Of a stretch of 64,000 nt of DNA, positions 1 to 12,274 are shown in pieces (position 1 is the stretch's first letter; each line of letters opens with the position of its first letter). The stretch is from Raphanus sativus (taxonomy: Eukaryota > Streptophyta > Magnoliopsida > Brassicales > Brassicaceae). The stretch lies in assembly GCF_000801105.2 (NCBI RefSeq), contig NC_079517.1, forward strand, positions 13,950,001 through 14,014,000, read 5' to 3'. The translations under genes were made by a program, and so were the position numbers. Under the pieces are notes generated by a model. It was not told the DNA's origin, made no database searches, and worked only from the letters and a program-made list of their open reading frames with translations.

Positions 1-614
1 TGGAGTCATCATGATAGGAAGGAAACACTCAACAGTGAGAAGCTCTGGGTGCTAGCGAAATCTTGAATCTGCTGCCTCACAACATCAATCCCTCTATCAT
101 CCGAGGCATTCAGTTCAAGAATCATATTGCGGTACTTAGGTCCATAAAGCTTCCGTGCAACGGCAAGAATGGTGGATGTTTTGCCTGTACCGGGAGGACC
201 ATACAACAAAAGATGTGGCAACTTGTTCTCATTGGTCAACCTATCAACTGTTTAACCAAAAAAAAAAAAAAGTTTTACTTAGCTATATATCATACACTAG
301 TCTCCTTAACGCAACACAAAAGCCTTCGCCTTTAAGTATAGAATCCACAGGTAACATTCAAAGACTCAATTTTTAAAACCCTAGGAGATGGAATTAGAAG
401 TAGAGAGTGGTGGGTAAGTTCAATTACTCGTGTCAACGATGTCACGGTGTGCTGCGACGTCGTCTAGCGATTGAGGTCGGTATTTTTCGACCCAAGGCGT
501 CGCCTTGCTCTGCGGCGGAGCAGCGAAACCGGCGACGTCTTTGCCCTTGTTACTCGGCTTGCGAGGGAGATTGTCGTCTACGTCAATGTCCATCGCCGAT
601 GTTAGATCGGTCAT
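1..614 (-). CDS. RFC3: Replication factor C subunit 3, 5' part (window edge)
   Basis: AAA+ ATPase subunit of the RFC clamp loader, which opens PCNA and loads it at primer ends in the nucleus. Two coding exons are visible: 614-428 and 247-34. The junction codon is ACG-A|TT. The second intron runs off the window. The first 133 residues show the RFC box ([13 protein letters not shown], about 41-53) and a perfect Walker A motif GPPGTGKT at 79-86, followed by [10 protein letters not shown], typical of small RFC subunits. I chose the ATG at 614 because the encoded start [13 protein letters not shown] matches the Arabidopsis protein. The open frame further upstream has no ATG. The exon 2 donor at 33/32 is inferred from the family sequence (SFSL then GK). 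The rest of the gene (Walker B, sensor motifs) lies outside the window. The family call is very sure and the subunit number is taken from Arabidopsis. Confidence 0.93.
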
Positions 615-840
615 CTTCGCCTTGGATTGGTTCGGAATCTCTGACTCACTCAGCCGCTGCTTTTCACTCTTTCTCTGTGGCGCCAAGGTCTAGTGTTTGA
701 GGTTTGCTTCCGCCACTCCTGTCTTCGTTGGGTCTAATTACATTTTCACCCTCGAAAAATGGTGACCGTAATGGGGCTATTTTGGTAAAGTTCTACTTCA
801 CTCTTTTATTTTCTCTCATATTACATTTTCATTTGGGCAA

Positions 841-1131
841 ATCTCTAAAATAACACTTTTTAAAGTTTTTGTCACAAAAATATCATTCAAAAAATAAAAT
901 GACCAAAATATCACATTTTTGTTTTGAAAATTTTAATTTTAATTTTTTATTTTTAAATATTTGAACACATTACTAAAATCCCACCCCTTACTTCTAAACC
1001 CTAAGTCGTAAATTAATTAACCCAAGGGTTATAAATGCATATTTACCCTTCAATAAAACTTATTTTGGTCATTTTCTTCTTTGTGATGCTATTTTTGTGA
1101 CAAAAACTTGGTTTGGTGCTATTTTTGTCTT
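841..1131. mobile_element. MITE with about 40-bp inverted ends (MULE-like)
   Basis: The left end (CTAAAATAACAC then TTTTTGTCACAAAAATATCA) is repeated in inverse at the right end (TGCTATTTTTGTGACAAAAA then GGTGCTATTTTTG). The interior is AT-rich with a CCCTAA-like word and has no coding potential. The same kind of terminal sequence recurs near 63650. A clear target duplication was not found, so the superfamily is a guess. The stretch 615-840 between RFC3 and this element should hold the RFC3 promoter. Nothing more specific can be seen there. Confidence 0.5.
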
Positions 1132-1187
1132 TTTCTCTTTTTTTTCTTTCTTAATTTTCTTTTTTTTTGATCAACTTCTTAATTATA

Positions 1188-1423
1188 TGCTCCTTCCGTT
1201 TCGATTTAATTATCGTTATAGGAAAAAATTTCCGTTTCAAAATAAATGTTGTTTTAAAGTTTCAATGCAAAATTTAAAAAAATTCTACATTTTATTTTCT
1301 ATTGGTTGAAATGTGGTTATATGTATAAATAATTGTGTTTTTATCTTGAAAATATACAAATTATATGTTTTTTAATCTGTGTACATAAACCGAAAACGAT
1401 AATTAAAATGAAACGGAAGAAGT
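1188..1423. mobile_element. Stowaway-like MITE
   Basis: The ends are inverted repeats of about 30 bp, starting CTCCTTCCGTTTC and closing GAAACGGAAGAAG. They continue inward as an ATTATCGTT/AACGATAAT pair. CTCC(C/T)TCCGTTTC is the usual plant Stowaway terminus, with TA targets. There is no coding content. Confidence 0.6.
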
Positions 1424-1496
1424 ATTTCTCAAGAACAACATCCCTAATTTAAGTTGTATCAGTCTATCAGATTGTCAAAGAGACATATAAAAACAT

Positions 1497-1727
1497 ATTC
1501 CATCTGTTTTATTCTAAATGTCATTTTAGACTTGCATACAAATTAAGAAACCATTTAATTTTGCATATTTTTTATATAAAATATCATTATTCATACACCT
1601 CAACCAATAAAAAAATAAAATAGAGAATAAAGTTAATAAATTCTGTATAGAAATGCTAAAATGACACTTATTTTACAGCGAAAGTTTTTTTCTAGAACGA
1701 CACTTAATATGTAACGGAAAGAATATT
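1497..1727. mobile_element. Diverged Stowaway-like MITE
   Basis: The left end CCATCTGTTTTATTCTAAATG and the right end (ACACTTAATATGTAACGGAAAG) are imperfect inverted repeats of the CTCCCTCCGTT type. The interior has AAATGTCATTTTAG and its inverse TAAAATGACACTT. It is older than the copies at 53 kb. Confidence 0.5.
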
Positions 1728-2887
1728 ATTTTAGTTCAGTTTTTCTTCATCAAATAGTACTTTTTCAAATATATATCTACTTATAGATCCAAACATAATT
1801 TTATTTGCATTTTACATATTCAGCAAACATACAATTAATTTTTAAAGTTTAAATTTTACTTGAGCTCAGATGCATTTTGCAGTTCAAAACTCAAAATCTG
1901 ACCAGTGGCGGATTCAGACAAATCATTAGGAGGGGGCACAAATTTAAAATTTAAATAAATAATATATTGTAAGTAGAATTATTATAAACTGTGAATATAA
2001 AACTATAAATTAATTCAACTCATAAACTTATATTTACATATACATATAATTTTAGAAATTTTTTTACTAATATTATTAATCATAATAGCACACTATAAAA
2101 AAATAAATTTTAAAATATATAAAAGTAGTATATGTAATATTATGCCATTTTATACTATATAATTTTCCTTATCATATCACAAAGAACTTAATTTCCAGTT
2201 ACAAAAAAGGAAAAAAAGAAGTAAATTCTAGAGTGTTAAAAAAAATGAATAGATTGTTTAATATCACAGTTAAATGTATCTAAATTTTTGGAAAAAAAAA
2301 TCTTAAGATGAAAATATAATGGAAAGAAGTAAGGAAAGATGGATAGAAAATGAAATAGGTATGGTAAAAGGAAAAGAGGTAAAAAGGATAAATACGTGTC
2401 AATAGCCAAACAGAACATTAAGAAGACTGAGGAATCGGCCGCTTTATTATTCTTCTCCCAATGCATAAGAGTTTTTTTTTTTTTGAATTTTTTTGTTTTT
2501 TGTACATTTTTTATTTTTGAAAATTAAGTACTAGTATATGTCAGTTGCAATTTTGAACCGTAATCATATAATGATGTCATTAACTGTGACGATCGCGATA
2601 TACAACACAATATGATTTACAAAATTTATACCAATTATTTGTAAATTTTAAATAATCAATCATTCTCAATCCTTTATTACAACCTAAAGTGGTAGAAATC
2701 CTGATTCACGTGTTTTCCTGGACCAGCTTATCACGTGAATGATTAGAAAGAAAACTATATCATCACCATCCACCAATAACATATAAATTAATGCCTCCTA
2801 CTATACGTAATTGTCAAAAAATACTACTATATGATCACCACACCAATAAACATATTATGCCTCCTCGTAACATAAAAGTTTAGGTTT
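1728..2887. other. AT-rich intergenic DNA with one hAT-type terminus
   Basis: No gene is visible. At 1910-1945 the word CAGTGGCGGATTCAG, followed by a G-rich AGGGGGCACA, resembles the hAT-type ends at 17070 and 59634. No partner end was found, so it is a solo terminus or a badly decayed element. Two CACGTG hexamers occur near 2707 and 2733. Confidence 0.4.
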
Positions 2888-2898
2888 AAATCCTATAT

Positions 2899-3199
2899 AA
2901 CCACAAGGTGGTGGGCTAGTGGTCTTGAGGCAGTTCCAACGCGGATAAGGACCCAGGTTCGAATACCCCTTGTGGCCACGAAATGCTTTACGCCCTCCTT
3001 AAATTTAAATTTAAGCGCGGCGTTAGTGCTGGATCCTTGGATAATAGGTATTAGTAACGGCTGGTTTCGGGCCAGGGATGACTATGGGTCTAAGGATTAC
3101 GGAAAGCTACGGAAGTGACTACGAACTTATGGGTTGCGGAAAGTTACAGAAGTGTCTACGGATCTACGGGTTACGGAACATCCCTGTTAAAAAAAAAAA
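2899..3199 (+). mobile_element. tRNA-derived SINE with target duplication
   Basis: A 301-bp insertion flanked by an 11-bp direct repeat AAATCCTATAT (2888-2898 and 3200-3210). Near the 5' end are a pol III A-box-like GGTGGGCTAGTGG and a perfect B-box core GGTTCGAATACC, in tRNA spacing. It ends in an A-run of 13 or more. This is the layout of a crucifer SINE. It does not encode protein. Confidence 0.85.
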
Positions 3200-3210
3200 A
3201 AATCCTATAT

Positions 3211-3772
3211 TTGCTTCCATCCTATGAAATTTCGTCTGGCACCGTCATTGATTATGACCACTCTGGTCGGAATCAAAAAGATTAAACAAAAGTAGTAGTA
3301 GTAACTTTTGGGCAATATCGTGATTCACGTGGTTGTTGGAAAAAGAAATTCACATGAATAACTGACGGATCTTGTAGTTCACCTGAGAATATTACTTCTA
3401 ATTTTAAATTAGAGTTTTTTGATGAGTATGATAAAATTCACTTTAAACTCTGATGAATTTTATAATTAGAGTTTAAAGTATTATATAAATACCATAAAAT
3501 TCGCAAGGGAACCCAAAATATCCATATAATTTTTTTTTTTTTGTAACTTAAATATCCATATATCCATATAATTTTAAGAAAAAGGTTGTAACCTTTAAAC
3601 ATAAAATAGTTATACATATATATATATACATATATAGTATAACTTCTATAAATTAATATTCGGTAAACTAATAATCTCTACAAATTAATAAATGTTGCCG
3701 GTCTCTTTTTGGGTCAGTTCAAACTTGGATACAAATCGATAAAATAATAAGATAATAATATTTTAAAAAACT
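3211..3772. other. AT-rich intergenic DNA with a micro-retroinsertion scar
   Basis: No gene. At 3531-3549 an oligo-T run followed by GTAACTT is bracketed by direct copies of AAATATCCATATAAT, the mark of a very short retro-insertion on the minus strand (see findings). The second copy carries an extra 8-nt repeat. Confidence 0.5.
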
Positions 3773-3791
3773 ATATGTAAATATATGGTCC

Positions 3792-4670
3792 TGTCACCTT
3801 TATGAACCAAATTTTTCCAAACCATAGTATCACCTCAAAATTCACATATATTACCAGCACTACATATGCCAAATACACGTCCGTTATTCCACTCCGACAA
3901 AAATACATAACCATGTATCTTATTTGTGACTGTGCTTGGTTTAAAGAGACCAAACACATTATCTTCTTCAAATTATCTACATCTGGCAAAACTTGGCAAT
4001 AGTAGAAGTGCTTAGAATCTAGCCAGATGAGTCCTAAGAACCAATATGACCCAAGATCGCATCCACAGCGGTACCAATAACCAAGAAACCTGATTTTATT
4101 CCAAGTCAAGATCTTATAACCCAACCTGACGAAGCTCAAAGTAAGAGCAGTACACAACATGAAATCAAAGCCAAAGGAAAAACAAATGCTCAAAAAGCTT
4201 ATTAAGGCAAATAAAAAACAAAAACCAGAGAGCACCAGTCTCTCATAACCAGAGAACTTGATTTGGATTAGCAATCCAATCAAAACTTCCCCATCTCGTT
4301 GCAGAGAATATGTATACATATTTTCCCTAATCCCCTTTGCCTCCAGCTCCCCTTGCAGATTAAAGAGCATATCGTGTGGATCATTGGATCGAGATATTGT
4401 AGATCGGACTTTCCCTGAACGGATCCGAACGCAATCACCAAATGAAACCCAATCTCCTTCAATCTCGATCTTTCCTCTTTGCTGGAGATCTCCTCCAAGA
4501 TTACAAAGATCAGTCCTTTGGAAACCATTGATACTCTTCCGTATCCCTTGTGAAACCTCAGAGTAATGATGATAAATCCGATGAGAAAACCCTTTAACCC
4601 ATAAAGTCCCCGGATCCCAACTGCGAGAAACCATCGAACCCTAAAACTTTGTCGCCATCGCCATCGTCAT
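3792..4670 (-). other. Possible inverted 5' segment of the LINE
   Basis: The minus strand of this stretch is open for about 280 codons from an ATG at 4634. It begins after a GATGGCGATGGCG-type leader near 4660, and I recognise no protein in it. No DUF4283 or zinc-knuckle ORF1 motif is visible on either strand. The segment lies inside the LINE target duplication, so it came in with the element or was rearranged at insertion. Twin priming would explain a 5' segment in reverse orientation ending close to the RNA 5' end. Alternatives are a host-derived piece or an unfamiliar LINE 5' UTR. Confidence 0.4.
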
Positions 4671-4974
4671 GATGATAATTGGTTTGCATTTTATAAACAG
4701 AGGACTTACGATTTCTTTATAAAAATTCATACTCAGAAGAGCTGCTGTACAAGTTTATATTATTTTTGTTTTAGATTTCTTTCTAAACAATTAATGGGTC
4801 GGTGGAAAAGTGGTGGGTTCATAATACAGAATTGGGTGTACACGGTTGATACTTTAACTGTCAACAGGTGGTGCAGAAAATTGTGTTATTGGTTGAGAAT
4901 GGTTGTGGTTGGTTTTAATAGGGTCTCTTTAAGCCCGGTGTTACGCTCAGAGGAGCCAAATAAAATAAAATTTT

Positions 4975-7900
4975 ATGAAAGTGTTAAGTTGGAATTGTAG
5001 AGGTGCTGGGAGCAAATGGACGATAAGTTATCTTCGAGAGATATGGCAATTTCATAGACCAGATTTTCTTTTTCTCTCGGAAACAAAAAAAGATTTGAAT
5101 TTTATGCAGGGGTTTCAATCTCATTTTGGATATGACAATTTGGTTACGGTAGACCCTATTGGAAGAAGTGGTGGTTTAGCTCTTTATTACAACAATGAAT
5201 ACCAAATCAAAATTCTGTACACAAGCAATCGAATGATTGATGTGCAAGCAGCAATCATGGGGAAAAGAGTCTTTATGACTTTCGTATATGGAGAGCCGGT
5301 ACAGAAACTGAGAGAGCAAGTATGGGAGAGATTGACTAGATATGGCTTGGCAAGGTCGGATCCGTGGTTTATTATAGGTGATTTAAATGAAATTACGGGT
5401 AATCATGAAAAGGATGGAGGGAATCTACGAAGTGCAGAATCTTTCCTCCCATTTAATAACATGATTAGGAATACGGGGTTATTGGAGTTTCCAGCCAGAG
5501 GGAATAAACTATCTTGGCAAGGGAGAAGGAATAAAAAGATGGTTAGGTGTCGGTTAGATCGAGCACTAGCGAATGAGGATTGGCATACTTTGTTTCCGTG
5601 TTCCTATACAGAATATTTACGAATGGTGGGATCTGACCACAGGCCAGTGGTGGCATTCTTGGAAAATAAAATTAAAAAGAAAAGGGGTCAGTTTAGGTTT
5701 GATAAAAGATGGATTGGCCAAGAAGGATTACTAGATACAATAGAGAGAGGCTGGCGAGAAAGGACAGGGGGAGATCCGGACAGGACAGGTGATTTGGTAT
5801 CCTAAATAACAAATTGCCGGCATGAAATCTCCACATGGCGAAAGAATAACCCACCTTATGGAAAGGAGAAGATCGGAGAACTTCAAAAGGCATTAGAGGA
5901 GGTTCAAATGGATGATAACAGGACACAAGAGGATATTATAGAGGTTTCACGGAAATTACAAGAAGCTTATAAGGATGAGGAGGAATATTGGCACCAAAAG
6001 AGTCGTAATATGTGGAACACAGCAGGGGATCGAAGTACTGCATTCTATCATGCCCTTACAAAACAACGTCGCACTCGTAATAGGATTGTGGGTCTATATG
6101 ATAATAATGGAAATTGGATAATAGAGGAACAAGGGGTGGAGAAGGTGGCTGTAGACTACTTTGTAAATTTATTTGAAACCAGTTCTCCAGTTGAGTTTGA
6201 TGATTTCTTAGAGGACATAGCACCTTCAATTACGCCACAGATGAATGCCCGCTTGATTCGTTTGGCAACGGAGGAGGAAGTCAGGCAAGCTCTATTTATG
6301 ATGCACCCGGAGAAGGCTCCTGGGCCAGATGGAATGACGGCCCTTTTCTTCCAACACTCTTAGCATATTATTAAAACGGATATATTGGATATGGTAAATA
6401 ATTTCTTGACCACAGGGGAATTGGATGAAAGGTTAAATATCACGAATATATGCTTGATCCCTAAAAAGGAGAGACCGACAAAGATGACGGAGCTTAGACC
6501 AATTAGTCTTTGTAATGTTGGATACAAGATTATATCAAAGGTTTTATGTCAGAGATTGAAGGCGTGCCTTCCGGCATTGATATCGGAGACACAATCGGCT
6601 TTTGTGCCCGGACGGTTGATTTCAGATAATATTCTTATTGCTCAGGAAATGTTTCATGGTTTGAGGACAAATAAATCATGTCAGGGTAAGTTTATGGCAA
6701 TCAAAACGGATATGAGCAAAGCGTATGATAGAGTGGAATGGAAATTTATTCAAGTGCTCCTTTCTAAGATGGGTTTTGATTCTCATTGGGTTCACTTAAT
6801 GATGGGATGCATTTCTTCAGTACAGTATAGAGTACTTTTAAATGGACAACCAAAAGGCCATATTATTCCACAGCGGGGACTTAGGCAAGAGGATCCTCTA
6901 TCTCCATATTTGTTTATTATGTGCACAGAAGCTTTGGTGGCAAATATTAAGAAGGCAGAAAGAGGAAAGTTATTGACGGGTATAAAGGTCGCGAGGGCTT
7001 GTCCACCGATCTCTCATTTGCTCTTTGCAGATGATAGTCTTTTCTTTTGTAAAGCACAAAAGGAAGAGTGTCAGACAATTCTTCGGATTTTGAAAGAATA
7101 TGAAGTGGTATCAGGACAACAGATAAATTTTGAAAAATCATCAATTCAGTTTGGACATAAGATTGATGAATCTATCAAACAGGAGCTTCGGGATGTCCTA
7201 GGGATTCAAAATCAAGGTGGTATGGGATCATATTTAGGAATTCCAGAAAATCTGGGTGGCCCAAAAACACAGGTGTTTGGTTTTGTTCAGGAACGGTTAA
7301 ATAACAGGATAAATGGATGGACTTTTAAATTCTTCACCAAGGGGGGAAAGGAGGTTATTATAAAATCCGTGGCGACGGCCTTACCAAACCACGTGATGTC
7401 CTGTTTTCGTATTCCGAAAACAGTTATAAAGAAGCTGACAAGTGCAGTTGCTCGGTTTTGGTGGAGTCCTTCGGGTAATACGAAGGGATTGCACTGGCAA
7501 TCATGGGACAAAGTGTGTAGTCCAAAAGAGGAGGGTGGTCTGGGTTTTAAGGACCTAACGGATTTCAACACGGCTATGTTGGGGAAACAATTATGGAGGT
7601 TAATAGAGAAACCAAATTCTTTATTCTCTCGCGTTTTCAAGGGACGGTATTTTAGGAATGCATCGCCCCTGGAACCAATTAGATCGTACTCGGCGTCTTA
7701 TGGATGGCGTAGTATTGTCTCTGCTAGATCTCTGGTTAGCAAAGGACTAATCAAAAGGGTGGGAACAGGATCTTCCATTTCGGTATGGAACGATCCGTGG
7801 CTTCCATCCACTCGCCCGAGACCAGCAAATAAAAATAATCATACTCTTTTTCCAGATCTCACGGTGGATGCTCTTATTGATGCAACATCGAGAACCTGGA

Positions 7901-9051
7901 ATCTTCAGGCTATACGGACACTTGTGGATCCACTTGATGCAAAAATTATTGAGAGCTTGCCACTGAGCAGATCAAGGTTGGATGATAGGGATGGTTGGCA
8001 TTTTACTATCAATGGAAAGTATACGGTTAAATCTGGTTATCAGGTAGAGCGTGTTTACCCGGACAGAGATCGAACACTACCAGTGTATGGTCCCTCGATC
8101 TGCTCTTTAAAGGCAGTTTGCTGGAAAATAAAATGTCCACTAAAGATGAAACACTTCCTATGGCAATTAGTTTCAGGATGTATAGCGGTTAAAAAGAATT
8201 TAAAGGCAAGAGGGATGAAGGGAGATATTCTCTGTGACAGGTGTGGGGCACCCGAAGAATCGATCAATCATGTGTTCTTTGAATGTCCACCGGCAGTTCA
8301 GATATGGGCGCTATCGAAAATTCCAACTAACCCGGCAATATTCCCGACTCAGGCACTGTTTACAAATATGGACCATTTATTTTGGAGAGTTCAACCGGCA
8401 ATGGAAGATCATCATTTTGTGTGGATTCTTTGGTACATATGGAAAGCACGAAATAATAAAGTGTTTAGTAATTTGGATATTGATCAAATAGACACGCTTA
8501 AATTGGCGGAAATGGAGGCTTCTTTATGGGCTGAGGCACAAGTTATTCTGTCTCAGGATGAGGATCAGCACAGGTCACGATCACAGGCGGTAATCTCACC
8601 TATACCGGGTAGATGGTGTTTTACGGATGGTTCATGGAAAGAACATGATAATTTCTCGGGTCAAGGATGGTATAGTACCTTGGAAGGATTTGATGGACTT
8701 ATGGAAGCGAGGAATACAAGAGCGGTTAGTTCGCCATTACAATCAGAAATGGAGGCTCTTATTTGGGCGATGGAATGTATGAGGAATTTAAGACATTTCT
8801 CAGTTACTTTTGCAACGGATTGTTCTCAGTTGGTGAAGATGGTTTCGGAACCAGAGGAGTGGCCAGCCTTTACAAGTTACTTAGAAGATATTATCCACTT
8901 GAAGAGAAGTTTCACTAGTTCAGAGCTCGTGCATATACCACGAACACAAAATAAAAAGGCGGACAGCTTAGCACGTAGTGCAAGGAAGCAATCGTCTTTT
9001 GTCGTTCACATGGATGCGGAGCTCCCAGTTTGGTTTACAGAGTCTATATGA
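4975..9051 (+). pseudogene. LINE ORF2 (endonuclease, RT, RNase H), two nonsense codons
   Basis: One frame of 1,359 codons is interrupted only by TAA at 5803-5805 and TAG at 6361-6363. No frameshift is seen. Domains in order are: an apurinic-type endonuclease from the first codon (LSWNCRGAG, later FLSETK, GDLNE and GSDHRPV); reverse transcriptase (LRPISLCNVGYKIISK, SKAYDRVEW, PLSPYLF and the catalytic FADD at about 7026-7037); a zf-RVT-type Cys/His segment (WKIKCPLKMKHFLW, then CDRCG and INHVFFECP); and a C-terminal RNase H (CFTDGSWK, SEMEALIWAMECM, FATDCSQLV, HIPRTQNKKADSLAR). The usual RQGDPLSP reads RQEDPLSP here, which may further damage RT. The endonuclease alone still has an open frame of 276 residues. 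Together this is a recently inserted, inactive copy. Confidence 0.92.
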
Positions 9052-9101
9052 GTCTGTATCTTGTTGACAAAAAAAATAAAAAATATGTAAATATATGGTC
9101 C

Positions 9102-9488
9102 CATTAAATTATAAATTAATAATTTATATGTGTACATATTTTATATAAGTAAGAACCTAATTATTATACTGTTTGTTTTATGTTCACAATTGACTTATCT
9201 TTATATTTTTTTAATACTTAATATATTTTTGATGAGATTTAGTAATATCATACCAAAAATCATATTTAAGTTCTATGCAATTTATATTATATACACCAGA
9301 TAGAATAATAAAATTAATATAAATTTCAAGTTTTTAAAAATAACAATTAATGTCTATGCACTAAAATCAAATATTTTTTATCTTAAAATAAATTTATCTT
9401 AAAATAAAAAAAATCTAAATTAAAAACTTTATAAATTAATATCTCTATAAATTATATAAAATTTCAAAGCCCCAACATTATTAATTTA
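9102..9488. other. AT-rich spacer between LINE and Helitron
   Basis: Very AT-rich and without an open frame of note. I see nothing else in it. Confidence 0.4.
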
Positions 9489-12274
9489 CTAGATATAAGC
9501 CTGTTGCGTTGCAACGAGATTTTTGATATTTTATTTAATAAAGAACATAAAATAATAATAATTTATTATAATTTTATGATTGATTTGCATATGTTGTGTG
9601 AGATTTATTTTATAATTAAAAATTTTACATAAGTTCAAGTTAAAATTTTTATTTTATAATCATGATACATAAATGAATTTTATTTATTTATTTAATAGAT
9701 AGTTTTTATTCATAAATTTTATTAAATAATTTATTATATTGTTGAATTATATAATTTAATTTTGTTTAATAATTTTTTAAGTTGCTTGGTTCTTCAAAGT
9801 TGATAATTAATATGATGACAATTATATATTTAAAATATGACTTGTTCTAATATATCTCATAATTAAAAGAATATATACTAAGATAATAACCAAATTTTGT
9901 TTATAAAGTAATTATTAATATTATTTAATAGTAATTTACTATTTTTGAAACCCTAACCAAGATATAATTGCAAAAGATTATTTGATAACAATTTGTTTTC
10001 TAATACTGTGACATGTGTTTTAAATATGTAATGATTATTAAAAATATATGTACCATGAAAATAAAATAAACGAAGTTTGAAACAACTAATTTTTAGAATT
10101 ATTTAATGTTAAAAAAACAATTTTAAAATTATTTAATAGTAACTTGAATAAATTTTCCTTTTTAAATTAACAGAAACAAAACAGATTTGAAAAGTAATTT
10201 ATTTAGTATAATTTTCTTTTTCTAAAATTTTAATGAAATCTTATCATGAAATACTATATTGAGCCTAGTTTTTCAAAATTAATAGGTAACATGACCATTA
10301 TATATTTAAAAATGTGATATGAGTTAAGCTATCTCATAAATAAATATATATATACTAAGATAACAAAATTGATTTCTGTCAATAGTTTATAATAAATATT
10401 ATTTAATAGTAATTTCTATTTTTAAATTTTTTTAAAAAAATATAATTGCAAAATAATATTTGATGATATTTTTGTTTTAATTATTGTGAAATTTGTTAGA
10501 ATATTTATGATTAAAAATATATATACTACGAAACTATAAATTAATTTCTAAAAAAATATTTCAAAATTATTAAATATTATGTTTAAATTTTAAAATATTT
10601 AGTAGTAATTTTAAGATAAATTCTATTTTAAAAATCCTTTAGAAAAATATTTGTAAAATAGTTTATTTAATAATAAATTAATTTTTGTAATTAAAATATT
10701 ATTTTTCTATTTACTCTAGTTTTTAATGCACATTATTATCCTAAATTTTGTTAAAGAAATGTTATTTACTAAATTATCTTTTTCTCTGTCTTATTTTAAT
10801 TCGCAATTTTCATCTCTTTTGAACATGTTTTTTTCTTCTAATACATGTTATTAACATATAACTAAAAACTATCAAATATAAGATATTTTATGGAGCAGTG
10901 AATACATCATAATGTAAGGTTTCCAGTTTCTCAAGTAAATAAAAAATTGTCAAAAATACTACATTCATATTATTACTTCTCATGTTTACACTAACTACTA
11001 TTATATCACTTTTAAAAAGGAAAAGAACATTTATAATCCTAGAATTAACATCGACCAAAAAAAACTAAGGTTAACTAATCTAAACTTAGGATTTAGAGTT
11101 GAGAGATGGGTTAATGTTCAGAGCTCAGAGCTCGTGCATATACCACGAACACAAAATAAAAGGGCGGACAGCTTAGCACGTAGTGCAAGGAAGCAATCGT
11201 CTTTTGTCGTTCACATGGATGTGGAGCTCCCAGTTTGGTTTAAAGAGTCTATATGAGTCTGTATCTTGTTGACAAAAAAAAAGATGGGTTAATGTTAAGG
11301 GTTTGAGTTTAATATTTTTGCATATATAAAATTATATATGAAGTCTTTAAGATAATAATAATTATTTTAAAAAACAACATTTTCATTAATAAACAAATAT
11401 TTTTATAGAGTGATAACTATTAATGTACAAACGCCTAATCATTATTATGGCAATAATTCGTAGGCAGAATGACAATAATGACAAAAGAAATTAACAGTAG
11501 TTTGTAAGAAAAAAAGAATATGCGAAGATAAGGATACATAACCATAATTATACTTGGTGATCAAATATGAGGGAGTTTAGTTCTATATAAATATATGTGA
11601 ATAATTGTAATTCTTTTTGGTTTATGATAATTTTAATTAGAATTTGAATAAAAGAAAATTAACATTATATAGTCTTTTACATTTTTTGGTCTAAGATTTT
11701 TTAAAAAGGATAACTACTATCAAATATTTCTTGACAGTTTGTTTTATTTCTTTAAAGTTATATTTTCTTCATGATTTGAATAAAGGAAAATTAACATTAA
11801 GCAATTTTTTGGTTTAAGATTTTTAAAGAGGATAACTATAATTAAATATTTTTTACATTTATGATTTTAGAAAAGGAAATTAATGTTAAATATTGTACAA
11901 ACTGATTTTAGTTTAAAACACATGTCACAATCATAAACTTTTAATTGTCATGTGTCACGATCATGTTAATTAGTAACTTTGAAAAACAAAGTTTCATTGG
12001 TCTAAGATTTTTTCAAAAAAATATAATTACTATCAAATATTTTTTGACAAAAGTTTTTTTAATTCTTTACAGTTATCTTTTCTTCATGATTTCAATAAAG
12101 GAAATTAACATTAATGAATTTTCTTTAGGATTTTAGAAAAGGAAAATTAGTGTTAAATAATTTACAAATTGATTTTAGTTTAAAATACATGTCACAATCT
12201 TAAAGTTTTAATTGACATGTGTCGCGATCGTGTTAATTACTAACTTTGAAGAATCAAGTTTTATTATAATAAGA
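9489..12274 (-). mobile_element. Helitron B (non-autonomous)
   Basis: Read on the minus strand, it starts TCTTATTATAATAAAAC at 12274. It ends with a decayed hairpin (GTTGC/GCAAC around GTT) and CTAG at 9489-9492, followed by a target T. It has no helicase and is AT-rich throughout. Its 5' end is shared with the 5' ends at 16608 and 22455, and an internal block near 11424-11510 is also found near 21100-21190, so these are relatives. It carries the small LINE insertion at 11119. Confidence 0.72.
11119..11282 (+). mobile_element. 5'-truncated LINE insertion (164 bp)
   Basis: Flanked by the 14-bp direct repeat GATGGGTTAATGTT (11105-11118 and 11283-11296). It matches the last about 150 bp of the LINE at 3792-9082, from the RNase H word HIPRTQNK to the TTGTTGAC-A(n) tail, with only about three base differences by eye. 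It inserted into Helitron B. Confidence 0.93.

Larger units (their letters stand above)
3792..9082 (+). mobile_element. LINE (L1-type) retrotransposon, nearly full ORF2
   Basis: The element is bounded by a perfect 19-bp direct repeat (ATATGTAAATATATGGTCC at 3773-3791 and 9083-9101) and has an A-rich tail after TTGTTGAC. The 3' two thirds hold ORF2 in the plus orientation: endonuclease, reverse transcriptase, zinc-finger and RNase H domains. The 5' part (3792 to about 4670) has no plus-strand ORF1. Its long open frame is on the minus strand, which suggests a 5' inversion made during insertion. A 5'-truncated sister of the same family lies at 11119. Confidence 0.9.

Noticed and set aside
2700..2745. 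Paired CACGTG boxes as a promoter
   Set aside because: No gene starts nearby on either strand. A related CACGTG also occurs at about 3326 within AT-rich repeats.
3771..4634. Minus-strand open frame of 287 codons as a host gene
   Set aside because: It lies inside the LINE target duplication, matches no family I know, has no intron or promoter context, and its last codons are the target repeat itself. Kept only as a possible inverted LINE segment.
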